From M269 sp964625615 (GTDB lineage Bacteria; Pseudomonadota; Gammaproteobacteria; Enterobacterales; Alteromonadaceae), in NCBI GenBank assembly GCA_964625615.1, contig CAZVDU010000004.1:7626-71625 (forward strand): a DNA stretch of 64,000 bases, written 5' to 3'. The notes below the pieces were generated by a model that saw only the letters and a program-made list of their open reading frames with translations, was not told the origin of the DNA and did not search any database. The position numbers and the translations under genes are program-made. Below are positions 26,560 to 35,745 of the stretch, in pieces (within the stretch, counting starts at the first letter, position 1; every line of letters begins with the position of its first letter).

Positions 26560-27492
26560 TTAACTATCAATTACAGAAATCGGGTTAGATTGCTTAGCTT
26601 CACCTTGATTAATTGCTATTTCAACACGCCTGTTACGTGCTCTTTCCTGCCCTGTTGAATTCCTTGTTAACGGTGAATTATCAGCTCGCCCTACAACAAG
26701 CATTCGCCCTTCATCAAAGCCTGGGGCTAACCTAAGCTCTTCAGCAACGGCAACAGCTCTTTGTGCCGACAGATCCCAGTTAGATCGATATAACTCGTTC
26801 GAGATCTGTTGATTGTCGCTGTGTCCAGATACTTCAATCTCTCCAGGTACATCTGCCAGTAATTCTCCAATAGTACGCAATATTGGCCTAAATTGCGGTT
26901 GAAGGAATGCAGAGCCTGCTGAAAATGAGCCATTTTCTCGTATGCGTATTGTTATCTGCTGACCTAATGATTCCAACTCAATTGCACCATCAAGGACTTG
27001 TTTTTCAAGTTGCTGTGCAATTTTCTTTAAGAGTTCATTAGTCTGTTGCTGCGAAGCTTGTTGTGTTGCTTGAGCAGCGGCCTGGTCTGACGCGGTTTGT
27101 TGTGCTTGACCACCACGTTGTGTCCCACGCTGCTTTTGACGCCCACCAGCGGAATCTTCATCACCTGCTTGAAACTCAAGCATTTGTTGCGTTACTTCAA
27201 TTGTTTGCTGCTGAATATTTTCAATAGGCGTAGGATCTGGCCTTCCAGGGCGGAACTCCATTGCTATAACACTGGTTCCTTTAGGAATGTCTTTGACCTC
27301 AATCTTATTCTGCACCCCAAAAGCAAACTTCATAGAACCAGCTATCTGCTTAAACTTAAGTACATCCATTTCTGAAAATGCCAAGAGCAATACAAAAAAG
27401 CACATAAGCAAAGACATGAGATCAGCAAAAGTCCCCATCCATGCGGGCAGACCTTCTGGGGGACATTTGGGGCATTCTTGTTCATCAGACAT
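26560..27492 (-). CDS. pomB: Flagellar stator protein PomB (MotB family, sodium type)
   Basis: A 310-residue stator protein that anchors the flagellar motor to peptidoglycan. The N-terminal CPKCPPEGLPAWMGTFADL matches PomB, with the ion-binding Asp24 at the start of its single membrane helix (residues 22-41). A glutamine-rich linker follows (about 95-150: repeated QQ and AQ), then an OmpA-like domain (about 185-300) with VSGHSDNQQISNELYRSNWD and the NRRVEIAI end. Ion choice (sodium) is inferred from PomB likeness. It follows pomA by 15 bases. Confidence 0.94.
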   Translation of the reverse strand: MSDEQECPKCPPEGLPAWMGTFADLMSLLMCFFVLLLAFSEMDVLKFKQIAGSMKFAFGVQNKIEVKDIPKGTSVIAMEFRPGRPDPTPIENIQQQTIEVTQQMLEFQAGDEDSAGGRQKQRGTQRGGQAQQTASDQAAAQATQQASQQQTNELLKKIAQQLEKQVLDGAIELESLGQQITIRIRENGSFSAGSAFLQPQFRPILRTIGELLADVPGEIEVSGHSDNQQISNELYRSNWDLSAQRAVAVAEELRLAPGFDEGRMLVVGRADNSPLTRNSTGQERARNRRVEIAINQGEAKQSNPISVIDS

Positions 27493-27507
27493 AACTGTTA
27501 GCTACCC

Positions 27508-28272
27508 TTACTCTTCTTCAGCGGTTGAACCACGTTTACCTTCGGCAATATAGTTTTTCAATATCCCTTCAATAACTCTCGGATTTTGACCATCAGCGAT
27601 ACCCAAAATACCATCCAACACTAAGCTCTGATTCATTTTTTCTTCTTCTTTGCGGTTGCTCAATTTAACCGCCATAGGCAAACATATGACATTCGCAAAA
27701 AATGCACCATAGAGTGTTGTCAGCAAAGCAACTGCCATCGCAGGGCCGATAGACTTAGGGTCATCCATATTAGAAAGCATAGCAACCAAACCAATAAGTG
27801 TCCCAATCATACCCATTGCCGGTGCAACGTCACCCATTGTTTTGTATATCATAGCGCCGAACTCATGACGCTCCGAGGTCATGGCAATGTCTTTAGATAG
27901 AGTTTGGCGAACGACTTCAACATCATGCCCATCAACCAACATATCAACGCCTTTTTGCATGAAGTCATTATCAATTTCAGCTTCTTCCAAGGCGAGGAAT
28001 CCACCTTTACGCGCCGCGTCAGCCATATCAACAATTTTTTGAATTAATTCTTCTGGAGGAGCAATTTTAAACTTAAACGCTTTGCCAGCTACTTTACCTG
28101 CGCCAAAGAACTGGCCCATCGTAAATTGAGATAAAACAACAAATAAGGTGCCACCAAATACAATCAGTGTCGATGGCACATCAACAAACATATTTATATC
28201 GCCAGCAGAAATCATAGCCATGACGATAAAACCAATAGCGCCTACCATCCCAATAAGTGTTGCTAAATCCAC
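27508..28272 (-). CDS. pomA: Flagellar stator protein PomA (MotA family, sodium type)
   Basis: A 254-residue integral membrane protein, four helices, which with PomB forms the ion channel that drives the flagellum. PomA-like N-terminus MDLATLIGMVGAIGFIVMAM, the cytoplasmic loop with charged residues (GFLALEEAEIDNDFMQKGVD), and the proline-bearing helices GDVAPAMGMIGTLIGLVAML and GPAMAVALLTTLYGAFFANV. The pair pomA-pomB next to xseB-ispA-dxs is the order known from Vibrio and allies. No other flagellar gene is in the window. Confidence 0.95.
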   Translation of the reverse strand: MDLATLIGMVGAIGFIVMAMISAGDINMFVDVPSTLIVFGGTLFVVLSQFTMGQFFGAGKVAGKAFKFKIAPPEELIQKIVDMADAARKGGFLALEEAEIDNDFMQKGVDMLVDGHDVEVVRQTLSKDIAMTSERHEFGAMIYKTMGDVAPAMGMIGTLIGLVAMLSNMDDPKSIGPAMAVALLTTLYGAFFANVICLPMAVKLSNRKEEEKMNQSLVLDGILGIADGQNPRVIEGILKNYIAEGKRGSTAEEE

Positions 28273-28390
28273 TTTTAACTCCCAGCTATCTCAATATTCA
28301 GGTGACCATACATGATTACAAGGTCACAACTTAACTTATTAAATAAACCGAACTTAAACAAATAATCTCAATGAGAGATTAAGTCCTGAA

Positions 28391-28720
28391 TCAACCATAT
28401 AACTGATAACAATCGTATCTGGTTATACAACTATTTTCTCTTGTTTTTATGAGGTTACCTTTGTTCGACGGCTTATTAAACACTATCAAAGACCCATTAT
28501 CGACAACAAATATTGCACTGTTCTTACGCGCACTCTCCTTACCAATAATAGTACAGTTAAAAGCACCCAATACAAACAGCCTGTTACCCTTGAATATATC
28601 GGCATTCTTCGTTAATTCTATAGCGTTACGCCTATCTGTCCTAAAGTGTTTGACCGCCTGTTGAGCCTCAGGTAATGTGCCGAGTTCTCTAAAAGAGCCA
28701 TTAAAACTGTAATTGAAGCT
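28391..28720 (-). pseudogene. ATG-less open frame, possible gene remnant
   Basis: A stretch of 109 codons on the minus strand without a stop, filling most of the gap between pomA and xseB. It starts right behind a TAA that overlaps the xseB start codon and ends in TGA at 28391-28393. Its translation reads like a protein (for example NADIFKGNRLFVLGAFNCTI and SAIFVVDNGSLIVFNKPSNK), but there is no ATG or GTG before codon 50; the first usable start is a TTG at about codon 51, without a ribosome site. I do not recognise the sequence. It may be a 5'-truncated remnant, or chance. Confidence 0.25.
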
Positions 28721-28722
28721 TT

Positions 28723-28971
28723 ATGACACAAACCAAAAACGTTGAAAACCTGTCTTTTGAAGAGTCCATGGAGGAACTAGAAATAATAGTTTCTGCTATG
28801 GAACAAGGTGATATGCCACTTGAAGAAGCATTGACTAAATTTGAAAGAGGCATTCAGTTGACCAACAATAGCCAGCAAAAATTAAAACAAGCAGAACAGA
28901 AAGTCGACATTTTGCTGAAACAAAATGGAAAAGAAGAGCTTAAACCCTTTATTAACTCTGAATCTGACTAA
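28723..28971 (+). CDS. xseB: Exodeoxyribonuclease VII small subunit
   Basis: An 82-residue protein, small subunit of exonuclease VII, which degrades single-stranded DNA into oligonucleotides. The family core is complete: SFEESMEELEIIVSAMEQGD, MPLEEALTKFERGIQL, and the basic C-terminal coil QKLKQAEQKVDILL. The large subunit gene xseA is not in the window, as is usual. First gene of xseB-ispA-dxs; ispA begins seven bases later. Confidence 0.96.
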   Translation: MTQTKNVENLSFEESMEELEIIVSAMEQGDMPLEEALTKFERGIQLTNNSQQKLKQAEQKVDILLKQNGKEELKPFINSESD

Positions 28972-28978
28972 TCTTAAC

Positions 28979-29884
28979 ATGAGATCATCCATGCCTGATT
29001 GGCAAATTGCACAACAGCGTTATCAAGAACGCGTTAATCAAAAACTAGAGAATCGCCTCCAAAAATTATCTAATATTGCACCTAAGCTGAAACAAGCAAT
29101 GCAGTATGGCTTATTGATTGGTGGTAAGCGCATTCGGCCATTCTTGGTTTATGCAACAGGAGAAATGCTTGGTGCTAAACTTGAAGACCTTGATGCCTGT
29201 GCAACAGCTCTTGAATGTATCCATGCTTTTTCTTTGATCCATGACGATCTACCTGCCATGGATGACGATGCGTTGCGCAGAGGTAAACCAACTTGTCATA
29301 TTGCCTTTGACGAAGCCACAGCAATATTAGCCGGCGATGCGTTGCAAACATTAGCGTTTGAGATCCTTGCTAATGACACATTACCTGAGAACTCGGTAGA
29401 TAAGCGAATAGCCTTATTACGGATACTGACACAGGCAACAGGATACGAAGGCATGTGTGGTGGTCAAGCGATGGATATGGATGCAACTGACACAGCAATT
29501 ACTCTTGAACAGTTAGAAAATTTACAACACCGTAAGACTGGTGCTTTGATAAAAGCAGCTATGCAAATGGCTTATGTCGTATCTCCTTTGGAATCTGAGG
29601 AAGTTTCGCACAGACTTGCCACCTACGGACGCGCCACCGGCTTAGCTTTCCAAGTTCAAGATGACATCCTCGACCTAGTGTCAGACACAGAAATACTCGG
29701 TAAACCTCAAGGCTCGGATTTAGCCTCAAATAAAAGTACCTACCCTAATCTATTAGGTTTAGGTGGCGCCAAAGCATTTGCACAAGAACTTTATCAACAA
29801 GCACTACAAGCGCTGGCGACTTTACCTTACAATACACAGGTTTTAGAGTCTTTCGCAGGCTATATAGTCAATAGAAACAAATAA
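28979..29884 (+). CDS. ispA: Farnesyl diphosphate synthase (geranyltranstransferase)
   Basis: A 301-residue trans-prenyltransferase that condenses isopentenyl diphosphate with dimethylallyl and geranyl diphosphate to give farnesyl diphosphate for quinones and undecaprenyl carriers. First Asp-rich motif DDLPAMDDD and second QDDILD are intact; GGKRIRPFLVYATGE and the GGQAMDMDAT element are typical. Start is uncertain between ATG at 28979 and ATG at 28991; the latter has GAG eight bases before it. Second gene of xseB-ispA-dxs. Confidence 0.95.
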   Translation: MRSSMPDWQIAQQRYQERVNQKLENRLQKLSNIAPKLKQAMQYGLLIGGKRIRPFLVYATGEMLGAKLEDLDACATALECIHAFSLIHDDLPAMDDDALRRGKPTCHIAFDEATAILAGDALQTLAFEILANDTLPENSVDKRIALLRILTQATGYEGMCGGQAMDMDATDTAITLEQLENLQHRKTGALIKAAMQMAYVVSPLESEEVSHRLATYGRATGLAFQVQDDILDLVSDTEILGKPQGSDLASNKSTYPNLLGLGGAKAFAQELYQQALQALATLPYNTQVLESFAGYIVNRNK

Positions 29885-29895
29885 AAGAATTATTA

Positions 29896-31758
29896 ATGAC
29901 ACTCGATTTATCACACTACCCTCTCCTCTCTTTAGCAGACCGTCCCGAGCAATTGCGAGAGTTATCGCAAGATAAGCTTGAGGCATTTAGTCAGGAGCTA
30001 AGGCAGTACCTACTTGCCAGTGTGAGTGAAAGCAGTGGTCATTTTGCATCAGGCTTAGGGACTGTTGAATTAACAGTTGCTCTGCATTATGTCTATAACA
30101 CGCCATTCGATAGGCTTATTTGGGATGTAGGTCATCAAGCATACCCTCATAAAATCCTGACGGGTCGACGGGACCGAATGACTACTATTCGTAAAAAGAA
30201 CGGATTACACCCATTCCCTTGGCCACCGGAAAGCGAGTTTGACACCTTTGCCGTAGGACATTCTTCTACGTCAATCAGTGCGGCATTGGGTATGGCTATT
30301 GCTGCTGAGAAAGAGAACCTAGGGCGTAAAGTCGTTGCTGTAATCGGTGACGGTGCCATGACAGCAGGTATGGCGTTTGAAGCAATGAATCATGCTGGCG
30401 ATATAGACAAAGATATGATTGTCATACTAAACGACAATGAAATGTCTATCTCTGAAAATGTCGGAGCACTCAATAGCCATTTAGCACGCCTACTTACGGG
30501 TAATTTCTTTAATTCAATTCGGGATGGTGGCAAAAAACTCTTAAGTAATGTGCCTCCTATCAAAGAATTTGCCAGTCGAGCAGAAGAACATATCAAAGGA
30601 ATGGTGGTTCCCGGTACAATTTTTGAAGAGCTAGGTTTCCATTATATTGGCCCTATAGATGGGCATGACGTCAATGCAGTGGTAGATACACTGCGCAATA
30701 TGCGCAAGCGCTCAGGCCCGCAGATTCTGCATGTTGTAACTAAAAAGGGAAAAGGCTACGAGTCGGCAGAAAAAGATCCGATTAAGTTTCACGCCGTTCC
30801 TAAATTCAACCCCGAAGATCAAAAACTCCCAACATCGTCATCATCAAAGCCAACTTACTCAAAAATATTCGGTGATTGGCTATGTGATATGGCTAAGCAA
30901 GATGACAAGCTTATAGCCATTACACCTGCCATGAGAGAAGGCTCAGGTATGGTAAGATTCTCACAAGAATTTCCTGATCAATATATAGACGTAGCCATAG
31001 CTGAGCAGCATTCCGTCACTTTAGCTGCAGGGCTCGCTCGTGAAAATATGAAACCAGTTGTCGCTATTTATTCAACGTTCCTACAGCGCGGCTATGATCA
31101 ATTAATCCATGATGTGGCACTACAAAACTTACCTATTTTATTTGCAATAGATCGTGCTGGAATAGTAGGTGCAGATGGCCCGACACATCAAGGTGCGTTT
31201 GATCTGACCTTCTTACGTTGTGTTCCAAATATGATAATTATGACACCTTCCGGTGAGAATGAATGTCGTCAGATGTTATATACTGGGCACAAGCTTAATC
31301 AACCAGCTGCCGTTAGATACCCAAGAGGAACGGGTTATGGGCAAAAATTGATTAGCGAGATGAACGAAATTGAAGTTGGTAAGGCTCTAACAATACAAAG
31401 TGGTGAAAAAGTCGCTCTGTTAAATTTCGGCACTTTGTTACCTTTTGCTAAGCAAGTAGCTGATAGTAGAGGTTACGCGCTTATTGATATGCGTTTTGTT
31501 AAACCTATTGATGAAACGCTTTTAGCAAGTCTAGCGAACGACTATGATGTATTTGTCACGCTTGAAGATAACGCGATTATGGGCGGAGCAGGCAGTGCCG
31601 TAGGTGAATATATTCTACAGCATCAACTACCCGTTAAGTTACTAAGCATAGGTTTACCCGACCAGTTTATTATGCAAGGAACGCAAGAAGAAATGTACGC
31701 AGAATTAGGTTTAGATGCCAAAGGCATTGAGCGTAAAATTGATGAATTCATGCGTTAA
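29896..31758 (+). CDS. dxs: 1-deoxy-D-xylulose-5-phosphate synthase
   Basis: A 620-residue thiamine-diphosphate enzyme joining pyruvate and glyceraldehyde 3-phosphate, the first and controlling step of the non-mevalonate isoprenoid route. Motifs: SSGHFASGLGTVELTVALHY, DVGHQAYPHKILTGRR, the ThDP site GDGAMTAGMAFEAMNHAG...NDNEMSIS, and the DRAG element IDRAGIVGADGPTHQGAFDL. Full length. It starts 11 bases after ispA, so precursor supply and prenyl elongation are co-expressed. Confidence 0.97.
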   Translation: MTLDLSHYPLLSLADRPEQLRELSQDKLEAFSQELRQYLLASVSESSGHFASGLGTVELTVALHYVYNTPFDRLIWDVGHQAYPHKILTGRRDRMTTIRKKNGLHPFPWPPESEFDTFAVGHSSTSISAALGMAIAAEKENLGRKVVAVIGDGAMTAGMAFEAMNHAGDIDKDMIVILNDNEMSISENVGALNSHLARLLTGNFFNSIRDGGKKLLSNVPPIKEFASRAEEHIKGMVVPGTIFEELGFHYIGPIDGHDVNAVVDTLRNMRKRSGPQILHVVTKKGKGYESAEKDPIKFHAVPKFNPEDQKLPTSSSSKPTYSKIFGDWLCDMAKQDDKLIAITPAMREGSGMVRFSQEFPDQYIDVAIAEQHSVTLAAGLARENMKPVVAIYSTFLQRGYDQLIHDVALQNLPILFAIDRAGIVGADGPTHQGAFDLTFLRCVPNMIIMTPSGENECRQMLYTGHKLNQPAAVRYPRGTGYGQKLISEMNEIEVGKALTIQSGEKVALLNFGTLLPFAKQVADSRGYALIDMRFVKPIDETLLASLANDYDVFVTLEDNAIMGGAGSAVGEYILQHQLPVKLLSIGLPDQFIMQGTQEEMYAELGLDAKGIERKIDEFMR

Positions 31759-31815
31759 GACGCTTTAATACAGCTAGCCGGGAAACCATTATTGATTGAA
31801 GATATAAGGTTTTCC

Positions 31816-33819
31816 ATGAAAAAGACACTGTTAGCTGCATCGACAGTTTGCTTACTCACCAGTGGTTACTCACATGCCAATGATTACATCATTATGGATG
31901 AGAGTAACCCAGCAAATAAATTACTCTTAAGTAATCTCATTCGCCCCTCTAACCTTTCTGCTTTGCAAGAAGAAGACACCATTGTTGACGTTATGTTCTT
32001 CTTTCAAAATAGCTATGTCGATCTCTTGGGTCAGCAAGTTGCTCATACCCGTATCACAGAGTGGGTTGATACAATTAATACCATCGCCGTTGAACAAGAG
32101 ATGGGGTTTCAATTACGCATTGCTAACGCGTTAATAGCACCAAGTATCGGTGATGAGTTATTCCTCGAAGATGAAACCGATGAAAACGATGAAATTATCA
32201 CACTAGGTGCGTCTACTCTGTTTTTTAACGCCGTTTTTAACGCCAATGCAGGTCAGGGAGGAAATCCACTCCCAGAGTTTGAGATATACAATGCTTATGG
32301 CGCAGATATCGCGATTTATGTGCGGGATTTCAGAGAATCCGATGATACCGCCAATGTTCTTGGTCGTGCTAGTTTTGGTGGCCCTGTCAATATGATGTTT
32401 GACCGATTCGATGGCACGCCAAGTGTTTCTGAGCGGCTTTTTGACAATGTATTCACCCATGAGATCGGCCATAACTTAGGTGCTGGGCACGAAGTCGATA
32501 TTGATGACAACCCTCCGTTTGCAGAAGTTGATGCTCATGCAGCAACATGTGGTGACAACAATACTATTATGTTTAGTTCACTGGGTAACTCGACATTAGC
32601 ATCTTTTTCAGATCCTGAGTTAACGAACAACGACGAATTTTGCGGTGAAGAAGGGCTCGAAAATAACCGTCGAGTTATCATAGAAAATGCTGTCATGACG
32701 TCTCTGCGCGGTACTGGGGCGATTAGCCTAGGACAATTTAGTTTTACCTCCGCGCAATTTAATGCAAGTGAGCAAGATGGCACTGCAACTATTACGATCG
32801 CCAGAACCGGCGACTTAACCCAAGCTTCAGAGGTTGAAGTTGCTTTATTTGACGACACAGCAATTCAAGGTGCAGATTTTGTCAATGGCATTGCAAGAGC
32901 TAATTTCAACGCCGGAGAATCAGAAACTACCGTTGCCTTTGAAATTATTGAAGACGCTTTAGATGAAGGCCAAGAACAAATTAATGTTGCTTTAAGATAT
33001 CCCCTACTCGGCCAATTGGGTCAATTATCAACGGCGACCCTTTTAATCAGCGACGGTGTTGCTGGAAACATTGGCACAATAGAAACTACCTCACCTACTA
33101 CTGTTGTTGAGGGTGAAGATATCAGCTTCACACTGAACCGCGTAGGAGGTTCAGACGGCGAGCTAGTTGTTAATATTACAACGTCTGACCAAACAGCTTT
33201 CTCAGGTCAAGATTACCAAACATTCAATCAATCTGTCGTATTTGCTGCTGGTGAGACAAGTCAAATCGTAGCTATAACCACCATTGATGATAACCTTTCT
33301 GAAGTTGACGAAACATTTGCCATCACTATTACCAGTCAGCAAACGCAAGTCACAGGTGGCAACCTAGTTGCAACCATACAAGACAACGAGCCTTTAGCTG
33401 GACAATTTAATGTGTCAGTAAGTACGCGCTCTGTCAGTGAAAGTGACGGTTCTGTCACTATTATTGTTGACAGAGTCAATGGTACAGCTGGGCCAGCGAG
33501 TTTAAGGGTTACAACCAGCGGTGGTGGTAACAGTATTGTTCCTGTCAACGAAGTGGTTAATTTTACTGATGGACAAACTCAGCAAACAGTTCTAGTTACT
33601 GTGAATGACGATACAACCGAAGAAATTGATCAGATAGTCACTGTCAACCTAGAAGCAATTGGCGACGAAAATGTCACAACTTCGTTCGTTACCTTTACTG
33701 TTTTCGACAATGATGGAGATAATGCGCCACCATCTGATTCAGGTGGCGGCAGTACAGGACTCTTAGGTTTATTAGCAGCTTCACTCACTCTATTTAGAAG
33801 ACGTAAAGTCGTGAAGTAG
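31816..33819 (+). CDS. Reprolysin-like metallopeptidase with Calx-beta repeats and GlyGly-CTERM tail
   Basis: A 667-residue secreted protease. Signal peptide to about residue 22 (cut after SHA). The catalytic zinc motif HEIGHNLGAGH lies at 215-225, of the HExxHxxGxxH metzincin type. From about 300 to 630 there are three Calx-beta-like modules, each with acidic loops such as EVDETF and DEGQEQINV. The C-terminus is a GlyGly-CTERM signal: SGGGSTGLLGLLAASLTLF followed by RRRK, the substrate tail of rhombosortase, linked with type II secretion. Start at 31816 is preferred (ATG before the signal peptide). Its stop is followed by a strong terminator. Not part of the dxs operon in function. Confidence 0.88.
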   Translation: MKKTLLAASTVCLLTSGYSHANDYIIMDESNPANKLLLSNLIRPSNLSALQEEDTIVDVMFFFQNSYVDLLGQQVAHTRITEWVDTINTIAVEQEMGFQLRIANALIAPSIGDELFLEDETDENDEIITLGASTLFFNAVFNANAGQGGNPLPEFEIYNAYGADIAIYVRDFRESDDTANVLGRASFGGPVNMMFDRFDGTPSVSERLFDNVFTHEIGHNLGAGHEVDIDDNPPFAEVDAHAATCGDNNTIMFSSLGNSTLASFSDPELTNNDEFCGEEGLENNRRVIIENAVMTSLRGTGAISLGQFSFTSAQFNASEQDGTATITIARTGDLTQASEVEVALFDDTAIQGADFVNGIARANFNAGESETTVAFEIIEDALDEGQEQINVALRYPLLGQLGQLSTATLLISDGVAGNIGTIETTSPTTVVEGEDISFTLNRVGGSDGELVVNITTSDQTAFSGQDYQTFNQSVVFAAGETSQIVAITTIDDNLSEVDETFAITITSQQTQVTGGNLVATIQDNEPLAGQFNVSVSTRSVSESDGSVTIIVDRVNGTAGPASLRVTTSGGGNSIVPVNEVVNFTDGQTQQTVLVTVNDDTTEEIDQIVTVNLEAIGDENVTTSFVTFTVFDNDGDNAPPSDSGGGSTGLLGLLAASLTLFRRRKVVK

Positions 33820-33828
33820 AGCTGTTAT

Positions 33829-33858
33829 AGAGGGTAGGTCATTAGATGACTACCCTCT
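33829..33858. terminator. Bidirectional terminator between the peptidase and pgpA
   Basis: AGAGGGTAG (33829-33837) pairs with CTACCCTCT (33850-33858); TCAT/ATGA continues the stem with one bulged G and a TAG loop. It lies between two convergent stops (33819 and 33862). Confidence 0.85.
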
Positions 33859-33861
33859 TCT

Positions 33862-34350
33862 CTAACTAATAACTTGCCAGTACAACAAAGCGTGTAAACA
33901 ACCGCAAGCAGCAAGGCCAGCTGCAATATCATCGAGCATGATACCTAATCCGCCTTCTAGGTTCTTATCTAAATAACTGATTGGCCACGGTTTTAAAATA
34001 TCGAATAAACGAAAAAGCAAAAAACCGGCAAGCGCCGTTTGCCAACTGATGACTACACCAATAAAGGTCACCAACATACCAGCAATTTCGTCCCAAACAA
34101 TACCCGAATGATCATGTACTCCCATATCTTCGGCAGTCTTACCACACAGCCAAACCCCTACAGCGGTAGCAATACAAGCGATAATAATAGTCAGCGTTAA
34201 TGGTAGTAATGAAACAAAATAAACAAGAGGAATTGCAGCTAAAGAGCCGAATGTACCGGGCATAAAGGGCGCCAAGCCAGAACCAAAACCAAGGGCAACC
34301 AGATGAACTGGGTTTGCGAGGTTGATTTTAGCTCTGAGAGATTTATCCAT
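33862..34350 (-). CDS. pgpA: Phosphatidylglycerophosphatase A
   Basis: A 162-residue inner-membrane enzyme that removes phosphate from phosphatidylglycerophosphate to make phosphatidylglycerol. Family elements: GFGSGLAPFMPGTFGSLAAIP, DHSGIVWDEIAGMLVTF with the catalytic acidic residues, FRLFDILKPWPI, and GGLGIMLDDIAAGL. Its ATG shares one base with the thiL stop (TAATG). Last gene of the riboflavin-thiamine operon. Confidence 0.96.
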   Translation of the reverse strand: MDKSLRAKINLANPVHLVALGFGSGLAPFMPGTFGSLAAIPLVYFVSLLPLTLTIIIACIATAVGVWLCGKTAEDMGVHDHSGIVWDEIAGMLVTFIGVVISWQTALAGFLLFRLFDILKPWPISYLDKNLEGGLGIMLDDIAAGLAACGCLHALLYWQVIS

Positions 34351-35312
34351 TAGGCGAAGTGCTGATATCCGCTTTCATGAATATGATAAGGCTCATCTTC
34401 GAATTTAAGCTCCAACTTATCAGGCATACCATTAAGCTGTCCAATACAAGTAGCACTCACGTTAGAGGTAGCCAAAGCTACATCCAGATTACCTTTTTGC
34501 TCTTCCGGCAATGTAAATAACAGCTCGTAATCGTCACCTGAACTCAGCGCATAACGAAGTCCTTCAGATAAACTGACAGTTTCTAACATTTGTTCTGATA
34601 ACGGCAGCTTATCCACATGAATCACAGCACCACAATTTGACGCATTGAGTATATGTTTAATATCCGATAACAATCCATCTGACACATCAATACACGAATG
34701 AGCAAGTCGTCTCAACGTTGTTCCAGCCAAAACACGAGGTGTTGGATAATTGAGTCTATCTAATAAATAGACCTTGTTGGAAGGCGTTGCTTGACGTACA
34801 CCTCGAACTAAATCTAGTCCAAGTCCTGCATCACCAAGAGCACCGGTTACATACAACCAATCACCTGGTCGTGCAGTGCTCCTTTTAAGCGCTTGATCTT
34901 TAGGAATAAATCCTTGAGCGGTAATCGTTATCGTCAGCGGACCTTTAACAGTATCACCGCCAATGAGCTGGACACCGTAATACTCGGTAATCTCGTGTAG
35001 TCCTAAAGAGAATTCGCTCAACCACTCTTCATCGGCTTCCGGCAAACTCAATGATAAGTTAACCCAAGCAGGTTCAGCACCCATAGCAGCAAGATCGCTT
35101 AAGTTAACAGCTATCGCCTTGTGAGCAATAGCTCTTGGTTCAGTACTTTCAGGGAAATGTACACCACAAACCAAGGTGTCCGTAGTGACCACTAAAGACT
35201 GACCATCTGGCACGTTTGTAACAGCGCAATCATCACCGATGCCGATATCAACATCACGCCTTTGATAGTTGCTCGATTTGAAGAAGCTCTCGATAATACT
35301 GAATTCTTTCAC
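34350..35312 (-). CDS. thiL: Thiamine-monophosphate kinase
   Basis: A 320-residue enzyme that phosphorylates thiamine monophosphate to thiamine diphosphate, the active cofactor (needed for example by Dxs encoded nearby). Motifs: DIGIGDDCAVTNVPDG, VVTTDTLVCGVHFP, NLSDLAAMGAEPAWVNLSLS, IGGDTVKGPLTITITAQG, and CIDVSDGLLSDIKHIL. Ten bases after nusB; overlaps pgpA by one base. Confidence 0.97.
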   Translation of the reverse strand: MKEFSIIESFFKSSNYQRRDVDIGIGDDCAVTNVPDGQSLVVTTDTLVCGVHFPESTEPRAIAHKAIAVNLSDLAAMGAEPAWVNLSLSLPEADEEWLSEFSLGLHEITEYYGVQLIGGDTVKGPLTITITAQGFIPKDQALKRSTARPGDWLYVTGALGDAGLGLDLVRGVRQATPSNKVYLLDRLNYPTPRVLAGTTLRRLAHSCIDVSDGLLSDIKHILNASNCGAVIHVDKLPLSEQMLETVSLSEGLRYALSSGDDYELLFTLPEEQKGNLDVALATSNVSATCIGQLNGMPDKLELKFEDEPYHIHESGYQHFA

Positions 35313-35322
35313 AAGTTATGTC

Positions 35323-35745
35323 TTAATCTCGTTCGTGCTTACGCAATGTTTTAATTGCTTTGTCTAACACACCGTTGACAAACTTGTGACTTTCTTCAGC
35401 ACCAAAGGTTTTAGCAAGTTCAATAGCTTCATTGATAACAACTTTATAAGGTACATCAATGCGTTGCTTGAGCTCGTATGTTGCTATACGTAAAATTGCT
35501 TTTTCGATAGGATCAAGTTCTTCAGGAAGACGGCCTAGGTAAGGCTTAATAACAGCGTCCAATTCTTCATAACCAGCCACGACTTCACGCAGCAACTCTT
35601 GAAAAAAGGCCATATCGACCTTCGACATGTCATTCGTTGTCGCAATGTGAAGCTCCACTTGCTCGACATTGTTATTGGTCATTTGCCATGAATATATGGC
35701 TTGAACGGCAAGCTCTCTTGCCTTGCGACGGCCAGCAGGCTTCAT
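35323..35745 (-). CDS. nusB: Transcription antitermination factor NusB
   Basis: A 140-residue RNA-binding protein that with NusE binds boxA to prevent termination in rRNA operons. Family markers: RRKARELAVQAIYSWQMTNN near the start, AILRIATYEL in the middle, and INEAIELAKTFGAEESHKFVNGVLDK at the end. Helical, cytoplasmic. Its ATG shares a base with the ribH stop (TAATG). The ribH-nusB pair is widespread. Confidence 0.97.
   Translation of the reverse strand: MKPAGRRKARELAVQAIYSWQMTNNNVEQVELHIATTNDMSKVDMAFFQELLREVVAGYEELDAVIKPYLGRLPEELDPIEKAILRIATYELKQRIDVPYKVVINEAIELAKTFGAEESHKFVNGVLDKAIKTLRKHERD

Noticed and set aside
28449..28664. Plus-strand frame of 71 codons before xseB
   Set aside because: No ribosome site; the opposite strand reads more like protein over the same bases.
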